DNA of 64,000 bases, taken from positions 27,099,141-27,163,140 of the forward strand of contig CP136065.1 in assembly GCA_032622095.1 (NCBI GenBank), read 5' to 3'. Source of the DNA: Siphonodentalium dalli (Eukaryota; Mollusca; Scaphopoda; Gadilida; Siphonodentaliidae). Position 1 is the first letter of the stretch. Each line of letters starts with the position of its first letter. The notes below the pieces were generated by a model that saw nothing but the letters and a program-made list of their open reading frames with translations, was not told the DNA's origin and made no database searches. Position numbers and translations under genes: made by a program. Positions 34,206 to 44,406 of the stretch are shown here, piece by piece.

Positions 34206-34903
34206 GTAATATACCAAAAAGGTATTTGTAGTCTTGAAATCAGGTTTGATAAAAATGATGTTGTTGTTGTAATTGTGACCCGGGAGAGATAGACAAGCTT
34301 TAAGCATAATTATTATACAATATGCTTCACCTCTCTCAAGGAAAACTATTTTAGCTACAAGGGTTACTTCTTATTGCACTTCTTATTTTTCTCTGAAGAA
34401 CTCACATTAGGCCAATATAAATAAATTTCTTGATTCACATCCATCTTTTTCAGAAAAATGTGAGGGCAAATTTTTATTTTATTATTGACCTAACATAAAT
34501 GGTCATGGACAGTTCTAGATATTGATGCAGTATCATATCCTATATAATACATGGTGATTTATATTGTCCAATTTGTTCAAAATAAAATGATTAACTGGTC
34601 ATTGAAATGTAATTTGATGGTTACGGCATGAGAAAAAAAGTTAACATTTAAAGATATCCAAATAAAATACAAATTGAGGAGGGGACTAAAAATAGGGTTG
34701 GGAGAGGATGTAAATCAAGCATTGTTTTATATTGGCCTTAGAATTCAGTTTGTATGAGAATGCTTATCTGATACCAGTAGATGTAGACATGTTCAATATT
34801 TCCACGCTGAGGCCTACATGTACTTATCACAAATCACCGTTTATCCTTGTTATTTCTTAGTTTCAGGATTAATCATCCGTATTTGCCATTTTTGCTATTT
34901 TAG
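34206..34903. other. End of intron 4, no feature recognised
   Basis: AT-rich intronic sequence leading to the exon 5 acceptor. Confidence 0.4.
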
Positions 34904-35098
34904 CCTCAGGCAAGACCTTCGTCATCCCGACCTACATCTTCCCGACCTACGTCATCCCGACCTACGTCATCCCGTACATTGTCCCGATTAAGTACCGGTA
35001 GTTCAGGTCCATCCAATGAGTTATTAGAAGTACTAGAACGCTTGGGAAATCTAGGTGAAGGCCACCGGGCTTTAGAGAAGAGAATTAGTGCTCTTGAG
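34904..35098 (+). CDS. QRICH2: QRICH2-like protein, exon 5 (residues 263-327) with SSRPT repeat
   Basis: Acceptor TTTGCTATTTTAG ends at 34903; donor GAG|GTAGGT follows 35098. The 195-bp phase-0 exon encodes 65 residues. The first part (about 34913-34975) is a coding minisatellite: four 15-bp units encoding SSRPT. A Ser/Gly linker follows. The last 29 residues (299-327), from SNELLEVLERLG to the final Glu, are a leucine-rich helix whose sequence is duplicated in exon 6. Disordered basic/Ser-rich repeats next to coiled coil are common in flagellar scaffold proteins; the specific role is unknown. Confidence 0.8.
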
Positions 35099-35332
35099 GT
35101 AGGTTTCTAAAACTGCTGGGAAATCGTCCTCAGTTGTTCAGGGTCAGAGGTCAAATGGTAGGTAAGTCATCTCCCTCCAACCTTTCCCCAAGGTAGCTCC
35201 AGTTGATAGATCGTCCCATTTGAATTTCGCCATCCATGTAGTACCAGTTAGGAATGATAGGCCTCCCTTTCCCATTAACAAGGTTTAATACATATTGAAG
35301 TTGTCCTTATTGAACTGATTTATTCAACCCAG

Positions 35333-35428
35333 CTCGGCCCGTCACAAGAGTTACTTGATATATTGGAGCGACTTGGTGGTTTAAGCAAATTCCAAGATGC
35401 AATGCAGCAGAAAGTAACGGACGTTGAG
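35333..35428 (+). CDS. QRICH2: QRICH2-like protein, exon 6 (residues 328-359)
   Basis: Acceptor TTTATTCAACCCAG ends at 35332; donor GAG|GTAAGT follows 35428. The 96-bp phase-0 exon encodes LGP followed by a 29-residue helix, SQELLDILERLGGLSKFQDA and onward, ending in Glu. About 13 of 29 positions are identical to the end of exon 5, including LLxxLERLGxL, and both exons end in the same codon and phase. This points to tandem exon duplication. Confidence 0.8.
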
Positions 35429-38170
35429 GTAAGTGAGGACTCATATGCACTGCATTGTGGGTCATCTATTTCTTGGGTCCTCGCTATCAAGTTTTTTCTT
35501 ATAAATAACACAATTTTCACACTCGCTCAACATCCTTTCGATCTGTGTGCATGGCCTTAAAAATAGTGCATTGTTGTCTCTTCAAATCTCAATTATCCCG
35601 ATTGACTCATGTTGTGCTGACATTTATTATATTTCACACCCATTTGTTTATTTTTGCGAAATACAGAAAAATACAGAAGATTTCCAAATGTTCAATAATT
35701 TTTTTTTATTGTCATTGCACAATACAAACCTAATACGTCAACGTCACTGGCAACGTCAACTTTAACAGAAAATTCCTTCAGTAAATTATGAGGTATAGTC
35801 TACATAAAACACACATTTGTTCAATAAAATAAAACAATTTTGACCTCAACTTCAGTATATTACAAGCTATAATCTTCATAGTGTGCAATAAACATAGAAC
35901 AAGACAGTTGTGTGAACATGTTAACATTATTGCACTCAAAAATTTGTCGTGTCCCGAGATAAGACTGAAACCTGTGTTTCTCGTTTTAACATTTCATCAC
36001 AACAAAATTGTGCAATACTTTAACCAGTTCACACACTTATGTCATGTCCCAAAATAAACCATGAGTTTTACCTAATGACTTCTACCTAACTCATGGTCGT
36101 GAACTTTTAAAGACACATCTTTTTAAAATTGCTTATGGACTCAATTGAAACTTTTACTGACTGTTATCTGGAGTTTTTTTTAGATTCTAATTTCTCTCCG
36201 AATGACTTTTAACTATTAATTTATAGCTGTGTTTTTTAAGATTTGCCATCTCTGAGACTAATTTTATCAGCGGGTTTTCTCTTCTTTTATCCTAATAACG
36301 ATGTTCTTTTATGGTATATATCATATATTTTATGTAACAGCTCCTATGAACACAACTGTGAAATAGGCGATCTACAAATGTTAATAATAATAATAATAAT
36401 AATGTTATTAATTATTTCCCAATCTTGAGTCTTGGTCCGTTTGATAATTTTGAAATCGTTCGGAACAATTTAAGCAAGGAAAACAAAGATGGATAACTTT
36501 AAAGCAAGTTTTACGAATGAATGTGGCCTTTAATGTTGTAGGAATGAGGAATAAATATCCACGAAGAACATTTCTCAGCAGACATATTAATAATTGAAAA
36601 TATGTCCATCTAGATTGGGGACGTCTTGTTTTGAGAAGATTAGTAAAGTCACTCTATCCAATTTTCTCAGGAGATTTAAATTTATTTATTAAAAACATAA
36701 TTGCAATATGTGTGATATCGGTGAGCAATTTCCTTTTGCTATTCATATGCGATTGCATTTGTTGTATAGCTTATAGAGACAAACCACAGAAGTGCTGTTT
36801 TTGTTCATGATTCTATTCTAACACATCTGGCTTTCTGGTTCTATGGTTGATGATGCTCTTTTGAGTCCAGTAACATCATTCTTACATGTATCATGTATGC
36901 AAGAACAGCGAACATAGGTTAAATGATTGCTATAAGAATTCAAATACTGCGGCGCTTTCTGTTTTCCTTTTTCACTGCTTCCATTTCAATATTCTCACTA
37001 GTTGTTTTGATGAGCACTACATGTTCAAAAAAGCATGTTCCTCATTTGATTCTTTCTTTTCTTGTAACCAAGAATTCTTCCTTCTTTAGCCCGACTTGAC
37101 CTTGTTTTGTCAAGTTTGAGCTATTCCAATGGGTTGGCTGGCGTTAATTCTTGTCAAAAAATGCTGCCTACCCATTCGAGTTTAAAGATGATTTGACATG
37201 CATGGAGTCATGAAAACATTGTGCAAAAAGATATTCTGAAAACGCAGAAATTTGTAGGTGGTATTAAATATCCTGCATCCAGAAGAACAGAATCATAAAA
37301 ATATTCTGTTTATATTCAATTTGAAAGATCTTCAGTATATATGTGTTGGTTTATTCGCTATCGGGTTGTTTTCCATATCTCATTTTTGCCGTATCACACT
37401 TATATTATCTGTGCAGTGCAGTGTTAAACAGTGGAGTACATAACTTAATGATGAATGATCTTTTCAAACGACTTTTATGTTTTATATATGTTGATCTCAC
37501 TGGTTTGAAGATGTTATGTTGTATTGATCAATACTTTACATTTTCCTATGTGTCAGAAGTAAATTTATCAAAATTCAATCTGCAATTTGGTAACTATTAA
37601 TCACTATTGTACATGTAACCATAACAGTCTTACAAATACTACACAATGCTACTTTTGTCTCACAATTAATATTTATGGTGATATGAATGTTCTAGCATAA
37701 AATAGCCATATCCTGGAGACATATGGTTATTTATACTGCATTTCGGTAAGACCAGCTCAATATTGCTCACTTTTATTGAGCCATACATTATAAGATTCAA
37801 TTACCTTTGAGATGGTGACCCTTGTTTATTTAATATGTTGGAAGTAGACAATTTTATCACAATGTGGTATCAAATAAAAGAAGAATATTGCCTTCTGAGA
37901 CAGATTATTTATATCAAAGCAATGCCTTTCTCAACTTTTGTGATAACATAACTTTTAAATATTCAGCAAATTAGTTAATAAACTGGTCTGAATTGTGGTG
38001 TTTCTGTAATTTGAAAAGATCCTTTGAGGTTATCAATAGTATCGAAAAGAAATAAAAACAAAAATTTGCGACTGAATAAAGCCACCACTATAACTTTACA
38101 TGTAATATTCACGTTTTGCTAGAATGTTATGTTTGAATATTTCTGATTGTTATATCAATGAACTTTACAG
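35429..38170. other. Intron 6, mostly unrecognised
   Basis: AT-rich intron of 2.7 kb. Apart from the LINE-tail candidate (36060-36405), I see no inverted repeat or exon. Short frames near 36886-37600 lack motifs. A TTGTCAAGTTTGAGCTATTC segment at about 37107 resembles the start of the satellite element at 24252. Confidence 0.4.
36060..36405 (+). mobile_element. Possible LINE/SINE 3' tail ending in (AAT)n
   Basis: The segment ends GGCGATCTACAAATGTTAAT followed by about six AAT repeats (to about 36403). That resembles the GGCG...ACAAATG...(ATT)n tail of the SINE at 12682-13045 and other retroelement 3' ends. The left border is not defined, and no coding remnant can be assigned with confidence. 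Confidence 0.4.
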
Positions 38171-38216
38171 GAAGAGATGAAGAACAAGTTAGATAAGTCT
38201 GCCCTGGATGATTTCA
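38171..38216 (+). CDS. QRICH2: QRICH2-like protein, exon 7 (residues 360-374 plus one base)
   Basis: Acceptor GAACTTTACAG ends at 38170; donor TTTCA|GTATGT follows 38216. The 46-bp exon encodes EEMKNKLDKSALDDF and leaves one base (A), so it ends in phase 1, the only such junction found here. Joined to exon 8 the split codon is AAA (Lys). Reading on unspliced would continue into non-coding AT-rich sequence. Confidence 0.72.
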
Positions 38217-38665
38217 GTATGTATTATATAAGTATCTAAAGACGCATAATCCAAATTATAAACGCTCCCAAATTACTATTTCTTTGGCTTCGGGGGTAAA
38301 AAAATATTTGATTAGAGTCTAGGAACCCACCCATCAAAGCTCAGAGTGATAAGATATCGATTTTTGAAATCTGTTATTTCTCGAAATGTATACTTATTTC
38401 TGGCCCAGAATTTTTTTATTTTATACCATAGTTGACAGCGGTTAGCATTATTTTGCTGCAATTAATGAATTCTGATATTAACTAAAGCATTTTTTGAAGA
38501 AATGTTGTTGTTGTAACTTGATGATATGGGGACCATCTGATCAGATTGAGTACCTTTAACATATTATATAAGTAACATATACTCTCCACTGAAATAGTAC
38601 AGAATGGTTGGAATATATAACACATATAATGAATATATTGCCCCATCATATGTGATTTTATACAA

Positions 38666-39021
38666 TTAACTATTTCTATACTAAATATGCATTGATGAGT
38701 AGTTACATTATTAACTATTTCTATACTAAATACTCATTGATGAGTAGTTACATTATTAACTATTTCTATACTAAATACTCATTGATGAGTAGTTTCCTTA
38801 GGAAATGTTCAGATAATAAGTTCAACAAACATAGGCCATTTATTGAACTTATTATCTGAACATTCCCACCAATTATGATTATGATTACTTCTGCATTTGT
38901 ATGATCTTTTTTGTCTGACTGTCATCTGCTATTTTATTCTGAACATCCCTTCAAATTTTAATAGATCATTCCAATATACATTTACAACTGAAAGGGAAAA
39001 ACCATTTAGTATAGAAAGGGT
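38666..39021. mobile_element. Family E TTAA-type MITE (copy E3) with triplicated left end
   Basis: The left terminal segment TTAACTATTTCTATACTAAA plus 25 bp is present three times in tandem (38666, 38711, 38756; period 45 bp). Then come the GTTCAGATAATAAGTTCAAC inverted pair and a right terminus TTTAGTATAGAAAGGG. It abuts the TTAA of A4 at 39022. Confidence 0.75.
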
Positions 39022-39025
39022 TTAA

Positions 39026-39371
39026 CCCTTTACCCAACAGAACGGCCCTGTGCCAATGCATTCTCTTATATATGCGAGTCGACCATAGGTCGCCTCGCAT
39101 ATATAAGAGAATGCATTGGCTTAACACATTAAAAATTGTTAAAGAATGTAAGAAAAAATGCATTCTCTTATATATGCGAGGCGACCTATGGTCGACTCGC
39201 ATATATAAGAGAATGCATTGGCACAGGGCATAACTGTAACTATCACAATGTGGTCAAGAAGCCGGTTCCAATGATATCCATATTTGTATGGTTCTATTGA
39301 GACAGACCGAAGATATTTTAGGCTGTTGAAGCTTTATTTGGCCGGTTTTGGCCGGTTTGTTGGGTAAAGGG
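39026..39371 (-). mobile_element. Family A TTAA-type MITE (copy A4, inverted, spacer shortened)
   Basis: Flanked by TTAA (39022-39025, 39372-39375). Orientation is opposite to A1: the hairpins come first and the CCGGCC arm last. The spacer between hairpins is shorter than in A1. The left TTAA is shared with the end of E3. Confidence 0.88.
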
Positions 39372-39375
39372 TTAA

Positions 39376-39835
39376 ATAAAGATATATTTTATATACAATC
39401 CCCTTCTGTTCAGATAAATTTATTGTTAGTGTTTTAGTTGTTTGATATAAAGTTGTGATAAAAAAAAAGAGTAATTAAATTTGTTAGGATCTTTTTGTGT
39501 ATTTGGTACAAGCCAACTCTAATGTACGTTTTCCCATGGGGAACTAGGTCAACTGCTTTCCAGGATTTTATCGAATAAGATATAATTTGAAATTTGGTCA
39601 AATCAATAAAAATGAAGTTCTCTCTTTATTTACAGCTATGGGTCACTTATTTGTTCCACAAATGGAAAGATTTTATGTTGAAAGAAATATCTAATTGCAG
39701 ACAGTAAATTTATTCATGTATATATTTCAAAAATATAGAAAATGATCTATAATTTCTTGCATATTCTTAAATAGATATATTCTGAAAAGTTCATTATGAT
39801 ATTTTGAAATTAATATTCATATGCACTACAACGCC
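39376..39835. other. Intron 7 stretch, no feature recognised
   Basis: AT-rich intronic sequence without a supported element. Confidence 0.4.
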
Positions 39836-39839
39836 TTAA

Positions 39840-40006
39840 CCTTCCATGACTGAAGTCTCGCATATATAAAAGAACATATTGGCCTGACAATTTTTATCTT
39901 GATCTTGCAAGCCAGTGCATTATTTTATATATGTGATGCTCCCTATGGGAGACTCACATACATGTATATAAGAGAATGCACCAGAGCAGATTCTGCCATG
40001 AAAGGG
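39840..40006. mobile_element. Family C TTAA-type MITE (copy C5, shortened)
   Basis: TTAA (39836-39839) and CCTTCCATGACTG at the left; CTGCCATGAAAGGG and TTAA (40007-40010) at the right. The first hairpin is reduced to one arm. It ends 56 bp before exon 8. Confidence 0.75.
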
Positions 40007-40062
40007 TTAATATTTGATATTTACAACTATCTCTTTCATTTCACATGCTTTCTCTTTGACAG

Positions 40063-40139
40063 AATTGCCTGATGATGTCATGGAACAGATAGAGAAGCTC
40101 AAAGAAGACATGGATTCTCTGTCTAAGATGAGATCTATG
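40063..40139 (+). CDS. QRICH2: QRICH2-like protein, exon 8 (residues 375-400)
   Basis: Acceptor TTTCTCTTTGACAG ends at 40062; donor ATG|GTAACT follows 40139. The 77-bp exon starts with two bases completing the Lys codon from exon 7. It then encodes 25 codons, LPDDVMEQIEKLKEDMDSLS and onward, ending RSM, in phase 0. The sequence is an acidic/basic heptad helix. MITEs C5 and A5 bracket the exon within 56 and 117 bp. Confidence 0.78.
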
Positions 40140-40256
40140 GTAACTTATTTGTGTCCCAAGTGTCAAGGGATACATTTATCTATAGAAGTTGCTTATGCTG
40201 TGCACTCAACTCTGTTGCACCTCTTTGCATTTTGTTACTGATTTACTTGAAGTTAA

Positions 40257-40639
40257 CCCTTTACCCAACAGAAGGGCCCTGTGCCAATGCATTCTCTTAT
40301 ATATGCGAGTCGACCATAGGTCGCCTTGCATATATAAGAGAATGCATTGGCTTAACACATTACAAATTATAAAATTGTTAAAGAATGTAAGAAAAAATGG
40401 TAAAAAGTGTTAAAAAAAAGTTTTTTTTTAGGCCAATGCATTCTCTTATATATGCGAGGCGACCTATGGTCGACTCGCATATATAAGAGAATGCATTGGT
40501 ACAGGGCATAACTGTGACTATCACAATGTGGTCAAGGAGCCGGTTCCAATGATATCCATATTTGTATGGTTCTATTGAGACAGACCGAAGATATTTTAGG
40601 CTGTTGAAGCTTTATTTGGCCGTTTTGTTGGGTAAAGGG
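40257..40639 (-). mobile_element. Family A TTAA-type MITE (copy A5, inverted)
   Basis: TTAA at 40253-40256 and 40640-40643. It has two hairpins, a T/A-rich spacer, and the CCGGTT...GTTTTGTTGGG arm at the right, with one CCGGCC repeat lost. Confidence 0.88.
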
Positions 40640-40704
40640 TTAATTCTTTCTGTTTTCTGTTCAGGGCCTGGAATTTGTAGTCCATATGTACAGTATATAC
40701 CAGC

Positions 40705-41137
40705 AAGCCTTGAAATAGTGTCTCTGTCATTTGCAGAATGAGGTCCCCACAGAGTGAATTTTGTGACTCTACCCCACACAGTTGGCTAGCAATACTAAAT
40801 TCACCCTCTGGGGACCTCATTCTGCTTAAGCCTCATCCTCTGGGAAGTATCTATAGTTTCAAATTGACATTGCTTCGTCCCTTCTATTCAGTTTCTATAT
40901 CCCCTAATTTGCAGAAGAAAACATGCATACTCGAGGTGACTAATGGGTGAACATCATTAACTTCAACTGGGGTACTTCAGTCTGATCCTAGTTCTCTCAT
41001 AGCAGTTGAAGCCTCAGCAGAATGAGGTTCCCAGAGGGTGAATTTGGTGAAGCTAACCATCGTGTGGGATAGCATCACTAAATTCACCCTCTTGGGACCT
41101 CATTCTGTAAATGACAGACACACTATTTCAAGACTTG
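40705..41137. mobile_element. Family G MITE (copy G3, near full length)
   Basis: AAGCCTTGAAATAGTGTCTC at the left and GACACACTATTTCAAGACTT at the right are inverted. Two internal stems near the two ends carry GGTGAATTT...AAATTCACCCTCT. The interior is shared with G1 and G2. Confidence 0.78.
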
Positions 41138-41416
41138 GTTCAATAGATATTCTGGTTATGAATAACTCTGTAACATGGTATTTTGCTTGAAGCGGAATAA
41201 ATGATCCAGTTCTTGATATTCCAGGCTCTAAATATAACATTTCTTTCTGGTATTCACAGGGCATAACATTTCTGGATTCACCTTAACCTACATGCAGGTT
41301 TTTTTATCTTGACTGAAATTTCGGTGGTTAATCTTTCTCCACATCGCAACTTTCATGCATTAATTATATGTGTTTTAATCATATTTGGCGAACCAAATAT
41401 GCAGAAGTGTAATAAA

Positions 41417-41535
41417 TAGAGTAATCAATTTGTTCCGAGAATTACGTCAAATAATTCACTCGAGGTGAGGGACATCTCTCGCCTCTCGTGAATTATTTAA
41501 CGTAATTCTCGGAACAAATTGATTACTCTCTATAT
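41417..41535. mobile_element. Palindromic MITE-like element
   Basis: GAGTAATCAATTTGTTCCGA plus GAATTACGT in the left arm is exactly inverted in the right arm (ACGTAATTCTCGGAACAAAT plus TGATTACTC). The centre at about 41470-41485 is the imperfect CTCGAGGTGAGG...CTCGCCTCTCG. Confidence 0.7.
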
Positions 41536-41733
41536 AAAAAATATTAAAGAATGTAAGGTTAAAAATGATAAAAATTGTTAGAGAATGTAAGAAAATTTTA
41601 TAACAAATTGTTGGGCCAATGCATTCTCTTATATATGTGAGGCGACCTATCTATGGTGTACTCGCATATATAAGAGATTGCATTGGCACAGGGTCTTTAA
41701 TGTTGCGCCAGTGCAGCTCCCATCATGAAAGGG
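41536..41733. mobile_element. Family C-type MITE (copy C6, 5' truncated)
   Basis: One hairpin with an enlarged loop (about 41615-41686), then the C right end GGGTCTTTAATGTTGCGCCA and CATCATGAAAGGG before TTAA (41734-41737). The left part resembles the family A spacer (AAGAATGTAAG), so this may be an A/C hybrid. Confidence 0.65.
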
Positions 41734-41964
41734 TTAACCCATCTATTGTTCACGGGACTTTTATTTTGCGTAACCCATATGGAAACGAACTGATCGTTTG
41801 CTTGAAATTTTATGCACTGCATTCAGCTTTGCTTTAGAAGTATCCTTTCTTAGGGATTACAATTATAAAACAGAAAGATTTCCTTTAGATGTTCAACGAT
41901 TCCTTTAGACTAACACACTATCAGCTTTATATTCGCACCTTTTCTTATTTCCACGTTTGTATTG

Positions 41965-42512
41965 TAGGGCTGCAATGCTTCATTGTGAATTCAATGCATC
42001 GCGATACACTTATACAAGATACAGCATATCGTATCATGTCATGTGTATCGCGATACAGTAACGAAACGAACAATGTAGGATTTTTAAGGTGGAAGTCAAA
42101 AAGAATGTATAGATTTCTATTTTGTACAGCTCAACATTTCTGGCAACCTATTAATTTGTATTTTAACAAGAACTGAGCTGTTTCGGAACTACGCATAGAT
42201 ATTCAAGCACATGTACATAAGTCATTATACTTCAGAGAATTTATTGGTTAATTTCAATATTGATGCAGTTATGAGCTTAAAATATAAGGGATAAATTTTA
42301 ATTTCTGTAATAACAGTATAATATAAGACTGTAGAGATCACACAAACAATTTCTCTATTGAATCTTTCACTCACTCCCAACATTTATATGTTGCCATTTG
42401 TATCTTGCCTTTCTAACTTTCTTCGATGGAACATATTGCAATACATATTGTATTGTCAGGATTGTATCACGATATGTTTCGTATCATGGAAAACCGTATT
42501 GTTGCAGCCCTA
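41965..42512. mobile_element. hAT-type MITE with exact 8-bp TSD
   Basis: The termini TAGGGCTGCAAT and ATTGTTGCAGCCCTA are flanked by the exact duplication TTGTATTG (41957-41964 and 42513-42520). The TAGGGCTGCA terminus is typical of hAT elements. GTATCGCGATAC-like palindromes recur inside. No transposase. It ends 80 bp before exon 9. Confidence 0.9.
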
Positions 42513-42592
42513 TTGTATTGGCTTTTGAACCACTTTTGCACTTATTCTTTCTATACTCACCTTTTTGCACTAACTTATTTCCATTAATCTAG

Positions 42593-43210
42593 GCTTCTGA
42601 AGTACTAAATAACAGTTTAGCCGCTGCACAAGCTAACCTCAGGCACTCAGATACAGAAATGCCCAAAATTATTTCAGCTGCTTTCGAATCTGTCAGAAAA
42701 CGAATTGAGGCAATGGAAGGCCGCTTCAAAGTATTTAGGGACATTTTCGAAGATGACAGTGGTTACCATACAGAAATTACAGACTTGAAATCCTGGTTAT
42801 CAGATATCGAAATGAAACATAATAAACTGACAGAACAGCTAAGTGATGCCACCTCTAACATTTCTGACCAAACTCAAGCGCCTTCTTTTCTAACTCAACC
42901 AGCTGATCTTCTTGAATATGAGCCTGAAGAAACAGACGAGCCACCTCCACTTCCAAATGGAGGTCGTCGCGCTAGCATATCGGCATATAATGGTGTCATT
43001 GATAATGTGCTCAAGGAATTAGAAGATGTTAATATCCCATCAGGTTTAAACGAGCTTAGTCACAAACTTAAACGGTTAGCTAAGAATGTTGGTGAGCAGC
43101 TTACCTCGGTCCGCGATAAGGTGTTCCTGATTGACCAGGATCTGAAGAGAATGGCAAAGGGCATAGAATTCGCTCTGTTCAAAGCTCGAATAACCGGAGG
43201 TGCTCAAGGG
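42593..43210 (+). CDS. QRICH2: QRICH2-like protein, exon 9 (residues 401-606)
   Basis: Acceptor TTCCATTAATCTAG ends at 42592; donor GGG|GTTAGT follows 43210 (same GTTAGT variant as exon 4). The 618-bp phase-0 exon is the largest here and encodes 206 residues. Residues about 401-490 are helical (FESVRKRIEAMEGRFKVF, then SWLSDIEMKHNKLTEQL). An acidic Pro-rich linker follows (YEPEETDEPPPLPNGG). A second helical block comes after it (NVLKELEDVNIPSGLNEL, then HKLKRLAKNVGEQLTSVRDK and DQDLKRMAKGIEFALFK). This is coiled-coil scaffold with no enzymatic motif. The exon is clearly coding in one long frame. DUF4795 itself is not visible and would lie further downstream. Confidence 0.85.
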
Positions 43211-43720
43211 GTTAGTCCATGCAAACACATAACAAAATCACTCCATACTAGATTTACTCATATAGCCTTAGCTTTGAATTTTCAATGACCCATGCATGGT
43301 ATATGTTGATGAAGCCTAGTGCACCAACTCTTAAATTTTATGACTGAACATTTGTAGACTCTTAACATGTTTAAAAAAAATATATATTTTCAGTATTTTC
43401 TAATTGAATCACCCGCAACTTTATTTGAGGATATTCATATGTGCATTTTTTTTAATTAATACTATTTCATAATATTCCTAGGTGGTCAAAATGGATAAAC
43501 TTTCAATTTCATACCAAGGATTCAAATTTTGTTCAACGCCAAAATTGTATGGTCATAATGAAATATGGTTAAATTCCTGGCTTCATGCATGTTACCTATG
43601 CCTGGGTCTTTGATTTAATACTTATATTAACCATTCTCATCCTATTATTACCACTACTCATTTCACGCATTCTCATCACAATATGTCTTTCTTTTGCCTG
43701 AAATGATTTATGTCTTGCAG

Positions 43721-43852
43721 CCACCAGTACCGTGGACTCCGTCACTACCTCGTTCACCACCTCGTTCACCATCTCCAGAGATAATTGAAGCTCCAAGGAT
43801 TATTTATACTGCCCCTCCGAAGAAGAGCGCACATGATTTAGGACTACAAACT
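43721..43852 (+). CDS. QRICH2: QRICH2-like protein, exon 10 (residues 607-650)
   Basis: Acceptor TTATGTCTTGCAG ends at 43720; donor ACT|GTAACA follows 43852. The 132-bp phase-0 exon encodes 44 residues, mostly Pro/Ser/Arg-rich (PPVPWTPSLPRSPPRSPSPE), then a basic segment ending GLQT. This begins the low-complexity proline-rich region of the protein, predicted to be disordered. Confidence 0.75.
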
Positions 43853-44312
43853 GTAACATGTTCACCAAATTTATTTTTGTTTGTTAATTTATTTTACCAG
43901 TTTACATTTATGTTTAAGTTGCAGTTCTTGTTTTTCAGTTTTCATGTTTCTTTATGGTTGCTGTAGGTTATTGCATATAGACTATAATCGTAATTTTATC
44001 AACATAAAGCCTGACATGAATTAAGTAATTATTCTAATTGGCTGAGTATATTTTTCACATTTATCGTAACAATAATTCATAGATGTTTACTCAATGTAAT
44101 ATTTAGTGAAGAACCAAGTGCATAAATTACCATTTAGACTAGAAAGTATATTTCATCAATTGATGACTCATTGTATATCAATGTAATTTATCAATTAATC
44201 TCATATTCTAGAAATTTTCTCTGAGAAGTTCTTTGTTGAAATGGACCTGGTATAATTGTCTGATTTGTATATCCATTTGTTAATATCTGATCATTTAAAT
44301 TGTCTTTTTTAG

Positions 44313-44351
44313 TCTTTTGCAAACATTGAGCCTGTGAAGACTGCTGAAACG
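44313..44351 (+). CDS. QRICH2: QRICH2-like protein, exon 11 (residues 651-663), micro-exon
   Basis: Acceptor TTGTCTTTTTTAG ends at 44312; donor ACG|GTACTG follows 44351. The 39-bp phase-0 exon encodes SFANIEPVKTAET. Evidence is splice sites and phase alone, so it is a candidate. It lies about 55 bp before the large 106-bp satellite. Confidence 0.55.
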
Positions 44352-44406
44352 GTACTGATAGTAATAGATAAAATATTTTATGTTTTGTTTCACTGGCAAT
44401 CCTTGA

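Noticed and set aside
42000-42060. GTATCGCGATAC-type palindromes as regulatory sites
   Set aside because: They are inside the hAT element at 41965-42512 and are explained by it.
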